The translations under genes and the position numbers were made by a program. Shown in pieces: positions 1-7,359 of a stretch of DNA of 64,000 bases. Position 1 is the first letter of the stretch, and each line of letters opens with the position of its first letter. This stretch comes from Syntrophobacteraceae bacterium (lineage in GTDB: Bacteria > Desulfobacterota > Syntrophobacteria > Syntrophobacterales > Syntrophobacteraceae), in assembly GCA_025453975.1 (NCBI GenBank), contig JALOPI010000004.1, positions 42,364-106,363 on the forward strand, written 5' to 3'. The notes under the pieces were generated by a model, which did no database searches, was not told where the DNA came from, and worked only from the letters and a program-made list of their open reading frames with translations.

Positions 1-2165
1 CGCCGCAGCTCGCTTCCCAGCATCACCTCAACATCCAGGCCCCGCTCCACGCAAAATTGAAGGACCGAGCTTCGGAGCTGCCGCGGCTCCTCGTCGAAAT
101 CTCCGCCGGAGGCGAGGGCTATCCGGACGCCGCTCCACGATCCGTCCCCCGTCAGCCTCTCCAGGGCCGGGAGCGAGAAGTGCGCCACCCCTCCGTGGGT
201 GCGGTAATCCCTGAAGACGCCGAGGACGTTACGGTCCAGCTCAACACCTCGGATGACCATGCGAAACCGGCTTCCCACGCGAAGCCCCATCTGATTGGCC
301 AGGACCTCCGAGACCAGAAAGCCCTCCCCCTGGACCAGCTTCGGCAGAATGGCGGTGAGATCTCCTTCCAGCATGAGGAGCTTTGCGTGCTTGAGGAACA
401 TCTCGAAATCGATGGCTTCGAGCTGGTAGAGTCTCGCATTCCGGTGAAGCACGATGCGCCGGTACGGGGCGAGATCGAGGGGAGGGGAATGGCGGCGGAG
501 ATGGTCCACCAGGTCCTGGGGCACCGGATCCTTGTATTGGTTGAGGGAGCTCATGCGGGGGGCGATGAAAAGGTCCCCGCTGATGCTCTGGGTCACCCAG
601 GTTTCCACCGTGGTTCGAAAGCTGTGGATCATGATGTTGAGAGCCACGAAAAGCGCCACCGCGGTGATGAGCGCTCCCACGGACACGGCGGCCCGCTTGC
701 CCGCATCCTTGAGGTACCGGCTTCCCAGGAACGCCGGCGTGCCCCCCAGTCTTCCGAGGAAGCCCGGCAGCACGGAGCCGATCCACTTGAGGACGGCGGG
801 GGAAAAGAGGGAGAATCCCGTAAATAGCAGGAAAGTCGACGCATACCCAAAGACGGGAATCCCCAGGACGGGGCCGATGCGAGAAAGGGGCCACACGCCC
901 AGGATCATGAGGATGGCCCAGAGAGCGGCGAAACGGCCCCCTCCCCCCCTCGAGTCACCGGTGACGAACATGATCATGGACTCGCGCGGCGGGACTCGCA
1001 TGGCTTCCATGGCGGGTCTGGCCGAAGCGGCGAGGGCCACCGCCAGCGTCAGGACAAAGGAAAGGAAAAGCTCCTCCGGCGCCAGGGTCCATGCGTCCGG
1101 GGGCACCCTCGCGAAGAGGAGGCTGATGGTCGAGCGGATGCTCTCCAGGAGCCGGGGAATGAGTGCGGAGCCCAGTGGAATGGCCAGGACCCATCCCATC
1201 GCTCCGAAGAAGGCACCTTCCAGCAGGAAGAGCGCCAGGATGGCGCGGGGCGAGGCTCCCAGGGATCCGAGGATGGCGATCTCGTGCCGGCGCGCCGTGG
1301 CGTTGAGTGTCACCAGGCTGAAGACCAGAAACATGCCCACGAACAGAGACACGAAGCTCAAGATGGAGAGGTTGAGCTGATAGGAACGGATCAGACTGGC
1401 GCCGCTGGATCTCATCTCCCCGGGGCGCTCGAGCACGAGGCCTTCCGGCAGATTTCTCAGGGGAGCACCGGGGCTTTGGATCGCGGCGCCCCTGAAGGCA
1501 AGATCGATCCGGTCCACGAAGCCATGGGCTCCCGTGAATTCCTGAAAGGTGGCCAGGTCGCAGAGGGCCACCCGGCCGCCCTCGGCCAGGCCCATTCCCT
1601 CAGAGTGAAGAAGGCCCGAGATCTTGAATTCCTCGATGGCGTTGACATGCTTCAAGGTGATCCTGTCACCCGGGCGAAGCCCCAGGCTCTCGGCCAGGGT
1701 GGGTCCCGCCAGCAGGGTGAAGGGCTCAGTGAGGATTTCCAGCCGCGATGCCGCCGAGAGCTCCGAGCCCGTCGACTCCGCCCCCCAGGCGCGCAGCGCC
1801 GAATCCAGAAGCGGGTCGAGCCCGATGAGCAGGAAAGGCTCGGACCCCGGCCGATCCGTCTGAACGTAGCTCGTGAGGAGCGGGGATGCGGCCTTGACGG
1901 ATGGATCCCGGAGCAGGGCGGCCACGACGTTCTCCGGTACCCGGCCGCCGGGTCGGACCACTGTCCATTCGGTCTTTCCCGTGATGGAGTCCATGCTCTG
2001 GTGAAAGCTCCGCAGAGAAGCGTCCACCGCCAGCCGAACACAGGTGAAGACCGCCGCGCCCAGGGCGACTCCGACGAGGACAGTCACAGTGCGCCAACGG
2101 TGCTGCATCATGTGCCGGAGGCTGAACCACACCCAGAGACGGAGCAGGAATCTCAGCTTTTCCAT
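1..2165 (-). CDS. ABC transporter permease, FtsX/MacB family (C-terminus cut by window edge)
   Basis: The frame is open from an ATG at 2165 to the left edge, about 721 residues; I checked it codon by codon in several segments and at position 1. Residues 1-45 are basic then hydrophobic (HRWRTVTVLVGVALG), an N-terminal membrane segment. A long periplasmic region follows, then an FtsX-type block of hydrophobic helices near residues 285-430 (FVSLFVGMFLVFSLVTL; EGAFFGAMGWVL) and further helices around 420-520. Two FtsX domains in a protein this long fit the large YbbP-like permeases. Its start overlaps the upstream ATPase gene by 13 nt, so the two are translationally coupled and form one exporter or lipoprotein-release-type complex. 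The substrate cannot be told. Confidence is high for the family; the C-terminus is missing. Confidence 0.85.
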   Translation of the reverse strand, partial: MEKLRFLLRLWVWFSLRHMMQHRWRTVTVLVGVALGAAVFTCVRLAVDASLRSFHQSMDSITGKTEWTVVRPGGRVPENVVAALLRDPSVKAASPLLTSYVQTDRPGSEPFLLIGLDPLLDSALRAWGAESTGSELSAASRLEILTEPFTLLAGPTLAESLGLRPGDRITLKHVNAIEEFKISGLLHSEGMGLAEGGRVALCDLATFQEFTGAHGFVDRIDLAFRGAAIQSPGAPLRNLPEGLVLERPGEMRSSGASLIRSYQLNLSILSFVSLFVGMFLVFSLVTLNATARRHEIAILGSLGASPRAILALFLLEGAFFGAMGWVLAIPLGSALIPRLLESIRSTISLLFARVPPDAWTLAPEELFLSFVLTLAVALAASARPAMEAMRVPPRESMIMFVTGDSRGGGGRFAALWAILMILGVWPLSRIGPVLGIPVFGYASTFLLFTGFSLFSPAVLKWIGSVLPGFLGRLGGTPAFLGSRYLKDAGKRAAVSVGALITAVALFVALNIMIHSFRTTVETWVTQSISGDLFIAPRMSSLNQYKDPVPQDLVDHLRRHSPPLDLAPYRRIVLHRNARLYQLEAIDFEMFLKHAKLLMLEGDLTAILPKLVQGEGFLVSEVLANQMGLRVGSRFRMVIRGVELDRNVLGVFRDYRTHGGVAHFSLPALERLTGDGSWSGVRIALASGGDFDEEPRQLRSSVLQFCVERGLDVEVMLGSELR

Positions 2166-2896
2166 GCGGTATCCACGACGGTCCCGTCCCGGAGCGTGAT
2201 GATCGCGGTGGCCAGGGAGTCGGCCATGGGGCTGTGGGTGGCCAGAACCAGGGTTCTTCGGAGGGTCTGGTTCATCTCCCGGAGCATCTCCACCACCAGT
2301 CGGCCGTTGCGGCTGTCCAGGTTGCCCGTGGGCTCGTCGGCGAAAATGATGCGGGGATCGTTGATGAGGGCGCGGGCAATGGCGACGCGCTGCATTTCTC
2401 CACCCGAGAGCTGGGCCGGAATGTGACGCTGGCGATGGACCATCTGGAGCCATTCCAGGAGCTCCCGGGCTCGAGCCTTCACCGCCGAGGCAGGTCGACC
2501 GGCCAGGAGTCCCGGCAGGCAGATGTTCTCCATGACGTTAAGGGTCGGCATGAGGTTGAAGGACTGGAACACGATCCCCACCGTTTCCCTGCGGTAGCGG
2601 GTCATCTCGTCAGCTCCCGCGCTGCCGAGATCCCGCCCGTCCACCAGGATGCGACCACTGGTGGGGCGGTCCAGCCCGGCCAGCAGGGAAAGGAGCGTGC
2701 TCTTTCCCGAACCGCTGGCTCCCTTGAGGAGGATGAAGGCTCCATCATGGATCCGCAGGCTGACGTCCTGGAGACCCACGACGCTGGATTCCCCCAGGGG
2801 GTAGATCCGCGTCAGTCTCTCGGCCAGGATCAAGGGCTCGTGAGGAGTGCTTTTCATGGCGGTCGAACCGATCACAGAGGGCGACATGTCCATCAC
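2153..2896 (-). CDS. ABC transporter ATP-binding protein, LolD/MacB family
   Basis: This is the ATPase partner of the FtsX-type permease encoded directly downstream. Visible motifs are Walker A (GASGSGKST, residues 59-67), a Q-loop (VFQSFN), the signature LSGGE followed by MQRVAIARAL, Walker B (IIFADEPTGNLD) and the switch histidine in LATHSPM. The FADEPTGNLD sequence is typical of the LolD/MacB/FtsE branch, which powers mechanotransmission rather than classical import. The length of 247 aa is slightly long; a start at residue 14 (ATG at 2857) would give the more usual 234 aa. The residue-1 codon is GTG, with ATG codons at 2893 and 2887, and no start has a strong ribosome binding site. The start is therefore uncertain. 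Confidence 0.9.
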   Translation of the reverse strand: MMDMSPSVIGSTAMKSTPHEPLILAERLTRIYPLGESSVVGLQDVSLRIHDGAFILLKGASGSGKSTLLSLLAGLDRPTSGRILVDGRDLGSAGADEMTRYRRETVGIVFQSFNLMPTLNVMENICLPGLLAGRPASAVKARARELLEWLQMVHRQRHIPAQLSGGEMQRVAIARALINDPRIIFADEPTGNLDSRNGRLVVEMLREMNQTLRRTLVLATHSPMADSLATAIITLRDGTVVDTAWKS

Positions 2897-3064
2897 CGTT
2901 CAACGATGGTGTCCCAGGGGTGTCCGAAGGATTGATCCATCTGACAGCTTCATGTAAAGTCGTGGGCGTCCAGAATTCAAGAGCCGACAGCCAGATTCGA
3001 CCGCCGGCGGGACGGACAGGGCCCTTTTTCCCGGACCCTGCGCGCCCGAGGCCTGGAGGAGCCC

Positions 3065-3577
3065 ATGGATCTTCGCGTCTTCGAGGGGATGAATGAGACG
3101 CAGCTGCGTCAGTACCTGGAATTCCTCCTGTGGCATTACCGGGTGGTGGACGCCTTCTGGTTTCTGTACATCGAGGACAAATTCGGGGTTGCCACGGCCG
3201 AGTCCCTGAACCAGCAGGTCTGGGGCAAGGTGGCCAGGATGGCCGCCAAGGATCTCAAGAAGCGCTTCGACATCCAGGAAAAGGGGCTGGGGGGCTTCGT
3301 GAAAGCTTTGAAGCTTTTCCCCTGGACGGCCATCGTCGGCTACGAGATGGAGGAGCGAGCCGGGGAACTCATCCTGACCGTCCCCAGCTGCCCGCCCCAG
3401 GAGGCCAGGATCCGCCACGGGCTGGGCGAGTACGTTTGCAAGGAGATGCACCGCGACGAGTTCACCCGGTTTGCCCATGAGATCGACCCGTGCATCCAGG
3501 TGGAATGTCTCTATGCGCCGCCGGATCCTCACCCCGAGGATCACTTCTGCAAATGGCGATTCAGCATGAAGGCCTGA
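3065..3577 (+). CDS. uncharacterised cytosolic protein resembling the DUF6125 family
   Basis: This 170-aa soluble protein has no signal peptide or membrane segment. The N-terminal half ([20 protein letters not shown] followed by [18 protein letters not shown]) is helical and resembles, from memory, the DUF6125 family common in anaerobes; I could not test this by alignment. The C-terminal half holds five cysteines ([23 protein letters not shown]) and several histidines, compatible with a metal or corrinoid/thiol chemistry, but no canonical metal motif is present. The gene stands alone between the ABC pair on the other strand and a secreted protein gene. The product function is unknown. Confidence 0.75.
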   Translation: MDLRVFEGMNETQLRQYLEFLLWHYRVVDAFWFLYIEDKFGVATAESLNQQVWGKVARMAAKDLKKRFDIQEKGLGGFVKALKLFPWTAIVGYEMEERAGELILTVPSCPPQEARIRHGLGEYVCKEMHRDEFTRFAHEIDPCIQVECLYAPPDPHPEDHFCKWRFSMKA

Positions 3578-3808
3578 GGGCCTGTTCGGGAATGGCTCCT
3601 CCCTGCGGGCCTGCCATTGCCCACTGGGCTCCGAGGCATGAGCCCCGGGGCTCGGGAGGAAGGGGTGCCACCGCGGTGAAATGGGATCTCACCCCATGTC
3701 GATGGGTATTTTAACAACGAAAATCGTCAGATCCAGAATCGTGAGATATCCATGGGGAACGGGAGATGGGCTCCCGCTCCCGGCGAACCGTCCAACGAAG
3801 GAGGGGAA

Positions 3809-4348
3809 ATGATGAGGCGAAGGTACTGGTTGGCAATGATCGCGGCGTTGGCTTGTGTGCACATCCTGGCGGGGCTCGTTATGGCGGCCCCCCCGCCTCA
3901 GCTGGCCGGCACCTCCTGGACGCTCATGGGCAAGGGACGGATCTCCATGCAGCGGGTCGGCAGCATGCCGGTTGTGGGCGAGCTGTATCTGTCCTTCGAC
4001 GATCAGGGCAAAGTATTCCTGGAGGATGAGGCCGCGTATGTCCTGGAAGGGACATACACGTGCGATGCCCGGGGCAGGCTCCAGATCACCATCCCACCGG
4101 AAACCCTGCGGGATTTTGTCTACTCTAACCTGGGAAATTTCATTTATCCGTACACTCCCGAAATGCTCGATCTCACGTTCACGGTCCAGACCATGACCAT
4201 CACGGGACGAGTCACTTCGGGTCGGCGGGGGACGGCCATGACCCTGACGCTCAATCTCAGGGCCGATGTGGGTTTTGAAATCGATGGCCGGACCTGGGCA
4301 GGCCGGATGACCTATCGAATCAGCGCCCGGGGAGCCATGGACAACTGA
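3809..4348 (+). CDS. small secreted protein of unknown function
   Basis: Translation most likely starts at the ATG at 3809, nine bases after the start of GGAGGGG (3800-3806); an upstream in-frame ATG at 3752 lacks such a site. The 179-aa product opens with MMRRR and a hydrophobic stretch (YWLAMIAALACVHILAGLVM) ending in an AAPPP-type signal-peptidase I site, so the mature protein is probably periplasmic. The remainder alternates short beta-type segments (LAGTSWTLMGKGRIS, GELYLSFDDQGKVFLE, LDLTFTVQTMTITGRV), reminiscent of META- or lipocalin-like barrels, but I recognise no named family. It ends eight bases before the convergent cytidylate-kinase-like gene. Confidence 0.7.
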   Translation: MMRRRYWLAMIAALACVHILAGLVMAAPPPQLAGTSWTLMGKGRISMQRVGSMPVVGELYLSFDDQGKVFLEDEAAYVLEGTYTCDARGRLQITIPPETLRDFVYSNLGNFIYPYTPEMLDLTFTVQTMTITGRVTSGRRGTAMTLTLNLRADVGFEIDGRTWAGRMTYRISARGAMDN

Positions 4349-4356
4349 TTGGGGGC

Positions 4357-5160
4357 TCATCGCCTGTAATGGAGCTGGCACTGGAGGGGAAGCTTCCCTG
4401 CCAGCTTCAGGGCTTCTCTCTCGACCCGCTCGTACTCCCGGGGATTGTGGACCACTCCCCGGATCACGATGCGGGTGCCTTCGGACTCGACGTCGAGGGT
4501 GGGGATGAAGATGCGGGGGTTGGTGAGGAGTCCGGCCTTGATGCGGGCGGCCTCACCCCGCATCCGCACGATGCTCCGACAGGCATCATCGCAAAGCCGG
4601 TCGCGCTCCCGAAGCTGTCGGGTCAGGGCGTCCGCGATGTCATCCAGCGACCTGGGCCCGGTGTCGATGCATTGGTCGTACCCTCGCGGATCGTTCCAGT
4701 CTTTACCGTGGATGGAGCGTATGAATCCGGACCGCTCGCGGTCGCTCCGCTCAATGAGCCACTGGGCCGTGTATTCGTTGACCGACTCGCGGGCCATGAT
4801 GCGGTCGACCCTGGCCGTGAAGGGGGCGGTGATCCGGACCCTCAGGGCATAGGCGATGCCCTCCAGCAGAAAGTTGGCTCCCCTCCCGAGAAGCACTGCC
4901 CGGTCCGCCAGGGCGTAACGGTACAGCACGCTTTGCATCAGGGCCACGAACCCCCGGAAAGACCAGTCGTATTTCTCCCAGACCGACGGGGCGTGCTCAT
5001 CCAGATCCTTGCTCCACTGCTCCCATTGGTCGCCGTGAGCCCGAATGTCCTCCAGGAGCCGCTCCTTGTCCACGACCTCGTAGCCCAGGGAGTCGGCCAC
5101 CGCCAGCGCTATCTCACGCCCTCCGCTTCCCAGCTCCCTGGATATCGTCAGGACAGCCAT
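4357..5160 (-). CDS. cytidylate kinase-like family protein with C-terminal BON-like extension
   Basis: The N-terminus (MAVLTISRELGSGGREIA) carries the degenerate P-loop of the cytidylate-kinase-like family (Cytidylate_kin2/AAA_26), where GSGGRE replaces the standard GKS/T loop. LLGRGANFLLEG and RVDRIMARE, typical of this family, follow at about residues 90-130. Residues from about 205 (LLTNPRIFIPTLDVESEGTRIVIRGVVHNPREYE) look like a BON-type alpha/beta fold, a domain usually associated with membranes or osmotic stress. Members are widespread in anaerobes and their substrate is not established; they need not be CMP kinases. The gene starts six bases after the TerC gene ends, so the two are probably one operon. 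Confidence 0.8.
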   Translation of the reverse strand: MAVLTISRELGSGGREIALAVADSLGYEVVDKERLLEDIRAHGDQWEQWSKDLDEHAPSVWEKYDWSFRGFVALMQSVLYRYALADRAVLLGRGANFLLEGIAYALRVRITAPFTARVDRIMARESVNEYTAQWLIERSDRERSGFIRSIHGKDWNDPRGYDQCIDTGPRSLDDIADALTRQLRERDRLCDDACRSIVRMRGEAARIKAGLLTNPRIFIPTLDVESEGTRIVIRGVVHNPREYERVEREALKLAGKLPLQCQLHYRR

Positions 5161-5166
5161 GTCGAC

Positions 5167-5922
5167 TCACTCCATGCCCTCGACGCCGGCGGCCGCATTG
5201 GCCTCGGCATCGAGCCGCTCGGCTTCATGTTTGCGCACCAGCCACCTCACCCAAAGCTTCCCCGCGACGATGACCCCGACGGCAAAGAAAGCCTCGGTGG
5301 CATGGACAGCCCAGGGGCTCGGATTCAGCCACTGAACGATGAACGGGTCCGTGATCATCATCTCTCCCCCCACCTTCCCCAGGATGCCGGCACCGATGAA
5401 GATGATGGCGGGGTATTTGTCCATGAGCATCGAGAGCAGATTGCTCGTGAACACCACGAAGGGAATGCTGACTCCAAGGCCGAAGAGCAGCAGGAAGAGA
5501 TTGCCGTGCGACGCTCCGGCAACGGCGAGCATATTGTCCAGGGCCATGGTGATGTCGGCGATCACGATGATCCGTATGGCCTGCGGCAGGGTGGTGGCCC
5601 GTGATGCGATGCTCTCCTCGGGCGCGCCTTCCACGAAAAGCTTCACGGCAATCCACAGGATGAGCGCCCCTCCGGTCAGCTTGATGAAGTTCACCCGCAG
5701 GAGCTGGGCGGCGACGAAGGTGATGAGCACCCGAAGGACCACCGCAGCGCCCGACCCGAAAAGGATGCCCCTGAGCCGCTGCTCCCTCGGCAGGGAGCGA
5801 ACGGCCATGGCGATGACCACGGCGTTGTCTCCGGCCAGGATCAGGTCGATGATCACGATGCTCAGGAGGCTGCTCAGAAAGGCCCAGTCGAAGCTTGCCG
5901 AGCCCAGGGCTCCGAAGTCCAA
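5167..5922 (-). CDS. TerC family integral membrane protein
   Basis: The protein has about seven hydrophobic helices and the TerC signature LILAGDNAVVIAMAVRSLP in the first helix pair, with a second acidic intramembrane motif ADITMALDNMLAV in the repeat half. The family includes manganese exporters of the YceF/MeeY type and proteins linked to metal homeostasis or tellurite resistance; specificity cannot be read here. The open frame extends upstream to 5979, but the best start is a TTG at 5922, six bases downstream of GGAGG (5929-5933 on the minus strand). That gives 251 residues, a normal length. The C-terminus ends in a charged tail (RKHEAERLDAEANAAAG). It probably heads an operon with the cytidylate-kinase-like gene. 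Confidence 0.85.
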   Translation of the reverse strand: MDFGALGSASFDWAFLSSLLSIVIIDLILAGDNAVVIAMAVRSLPREQRLRGILFGSGAAVVLRVLITFVAAQLLRVNFIKLTGGALILWIAVKLFVEGAPEESIASRATTLPQAIRIIVIADITMALDNMLAVAGASHGNLFLLLFGLGVSIPFVVFTSNLLSMLMDKYPAIIFIGAGILGKVGGEMMITDPFIVQWLNPSPWAVHATEAFFAVGVIVAGKLWVRWLVRKHEAERLDAEANAAAGVEGME

Positions 5923-6071
5923 ATCCAACCTCCTCGATCTTTTCGCCAGACTGCCCGATGAAATCCTCAACCGGCTCAACTCACCACGGTTTTACGCCAC
6001 TAGTCCCGGGTGCGCAAGCCGAGATGTGGACGCCCTGCCCAAAGAGCAGTAGCGGCAGGACTAGCACTTCC

Positions 6072-6151
6072 GTTGTTCCTGGGTTGTTCCAGAAAACCAT
6101 TGACAGGCAACACTTGAGTGTGAATGTTCCGGAACACCAGTGGAACAACGC
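6072..6151. repeat. nested inverted repeats in the 360-base gap upstream of terC
   Basis: The gap 5923-6285 has no convincing gene. It contains CGTTGTTCC at 6072-6080 and its exact complement GGAACAACG at 6143-6151, a second GGTTGTTCC at 6083-6091, the palindrome ACACTTGAGTGT near 6110-6122 and the palindrome GTTCCGGAAC at about 6127-6136. TTGACA occurs at 6100-6105. The arrangement could be an operator region for the TerC gene, a cruciform-forming repeat or the remnant end of a mobile element. No gene start on the plus strand uses it. Confidence 0.4.
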
Positions 6152-6285
6152 CGAGCGGATCGAAATTTGTTCCTCCATGAGGTTGTGGCCGAGGTTTAAG
6201 GTGCCGCGAGGGAAGCTGGCGCGAGGCTTCCGTAGGTGTTGACGTTCACTACTTTCTCAATGGCGGCAGCATGTTGCGGACATCT

Positions 6286-6633
6286 TCAGCATTCCAGGCT
6301 CAAATGCAGCATCATGGCCTTCACGATCCCGACCATGATCTCTGTCGGTAACTCCCCAATACGCTTGACCAGCCTGGATCGATCCAATGTCCTTATCTGA
6401 TTGGCCTTCACCTTGGAATCTTTCGGTAGATTGGCGGTCCCCTTTGCAAGGAGCACTTCAAAAGGGTAGATCTTTTCCAAACTGCCGGACGTGATCGGCA
6501 AAACCGTTACGGTTCCAGAGAATTCGTTGTTAAGATCGTTTGAGACAACAACAACGGGTCTGGTCTTTGCGATTTCTCTTCCCACAACGGGATCAAGAGC
6601 TGCGAGATAGACCTCCCCCCTCCTAATAGTCAT
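6286..6633 (-). CDS. type II toxin, MazF/PemK family endoribonuclease
   Basis: From the ATG at 6633 the product begins MTIRRGEVYLAALDPVVG and continues REIAKTRPVVVVSND, the MazF/PemK core with the conserved RGEVY strand, the glycine loop and the catalytic-site arginine region (KTRP). VTVLPITS follows, as expected. The length of 115 aa is normal. MazF enzymes cleave mRNA at short motifs and are neutralised by the antitoxin encoded just upstream, whose gene overlaps this one by 11 nt. A longer open frame reaches 6666, but its extra N-terminus does not resemble the family. Local GC is near 50%, well below the roughly 65% of the neighbouring P-ATPase gene, which suggests horizontal acquisition. 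Confidence 0.9.
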   Translation of the reverse strand: MTIRRGEVYLAALDPVVGREIAKTRPVVVVSNDLNNEFSGTVTVLPITSGSLEKIYPFEVLLAKGTANLPKDSKVKANQIRTLDRSRLVKRIGELPTEIMVGIVKAMMLHLSLEC

Positions 6634-6865
6634 CCCATCCCTCCAGATCCGAGGCTTCGAACTCACTCGTCAATTGATCATCTTCGTGTCTCGTGGCCCG
6701 ATATCCTTCCGCCAGCACCCTTCGGAGTCTCTCCTTTTCCAATTGGGCGATTTGTCGTTTGACTGCGTCGGCGATAAACTGACTTCGCTTCCGTCGCCCG
6801 GCGACTTGGTCAATCTCCCTGATCAGGGCGTCAGGCAGTACAATATTCAACCGAGAACTGCTCAT
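6623..6865 (-). CDS. ribbon-helix-helix antitoxin (MazE-type partner)
   Basis: This 80-aa protein opens with a beta-strand and helix pattern (SRLNIVLPDALIREIDQVA, then RSQFIADAVKRQI) typical of CopG/MetJ-like ribbon-helix-helix DNA-binding antitoxins. The acidic C-terminus (TRHEDDQLTSEFEASDLEGWDDY) would wrap the toxin. The start ATG at 6865 lies just after GGAGGTGCG on the minus strand, a strong ribosome binding site, consistent with antitoxin being made in excess. It overlaps the toxin gene by 11 nt. Such pairs usually autorepress through the RHH domain; I did not identify a clear operator upstream. Confidence 0.88.
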   Translation of the reverse strand: MSSSRLNIVLPDALIREIDQVAGRRKRSQFIADAVKRQIAQLEKERLRRVLAEGYRATRHEDDQLTSEFEASDLEGWDDY

Positions 6866-6948
6866 AGCATCGCACCTCCATATGTGTTATGGTTTGCGTC
6901 TAAAAATACACATTGAGATTACACAAAACAAGCCCCACAGGATATCCC

Positions 6949-7176
6949 ATGATGAGCCGAGAGCCAGGCGCACCCCCACGAGCTTGGGAAGCCGCGGTGA
7001 GTCTGTGTGCAGAGCACTCGGTGTGCAAGGTGTCGCGAGCTTCAGGCCTGGACTACAGGGCCCTGAGAAAGCGTATCCTCAAAGGGGAAAAGCCACGGCC
7101 TCCCTGGATGCGTTGTCCAGGGGAGAAGTGCCACAAACGTCGATTGGCCTTGATTTGGTGCGGAGCGAGAGGGTAA
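6949..7176 (+). other. possible decayed small ORF with a helix-turn-helix-like segment; otherwise empty gap
   Basis: The 6866-7359 gap has no intact recognisable gene. An open frame from ATG 6949/6952 encodes WEAAVSLCAEHSVCKVSRAS then GLDYRALRKRIL, which resembles from memory the short helix-turn-helix accessory proteins often found beside transposases in deltaproteobacteria. After this segment the sequence no longer looks protein-like, so it may be a truncated remnant. No ribosome binding site is obvious, and the ORF could be chance. It sits beside the low-GC toxin-antitoxin pair, in keeping with a small region of transferred DNA. Confidence 0.3.
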
Positions 7177-7359
7177 AGGATTCCTCGGCGATGGAATCCA
7201 TGGGGAGACGCCGGCTCGGATCCCTGGGGGGCGCATCGAAGCGCTCAGCGGTGGAGGTCTGTCCGAAGCCGCCTAGGCCGCGCACGGGCCAGAGCCTGTT
7301 CATCATTTCCACACTCATCTTGCACTGGGATCCGGGATAGATCATCCAATGGAGGGGCT

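Noticed and set aside
57..2426. Overlapping plus-strand open frames at the left edge.
   Set aside because: The minus strand has one uninterrupted permease frame over the whole stretch, coupled to the ATPase gene.
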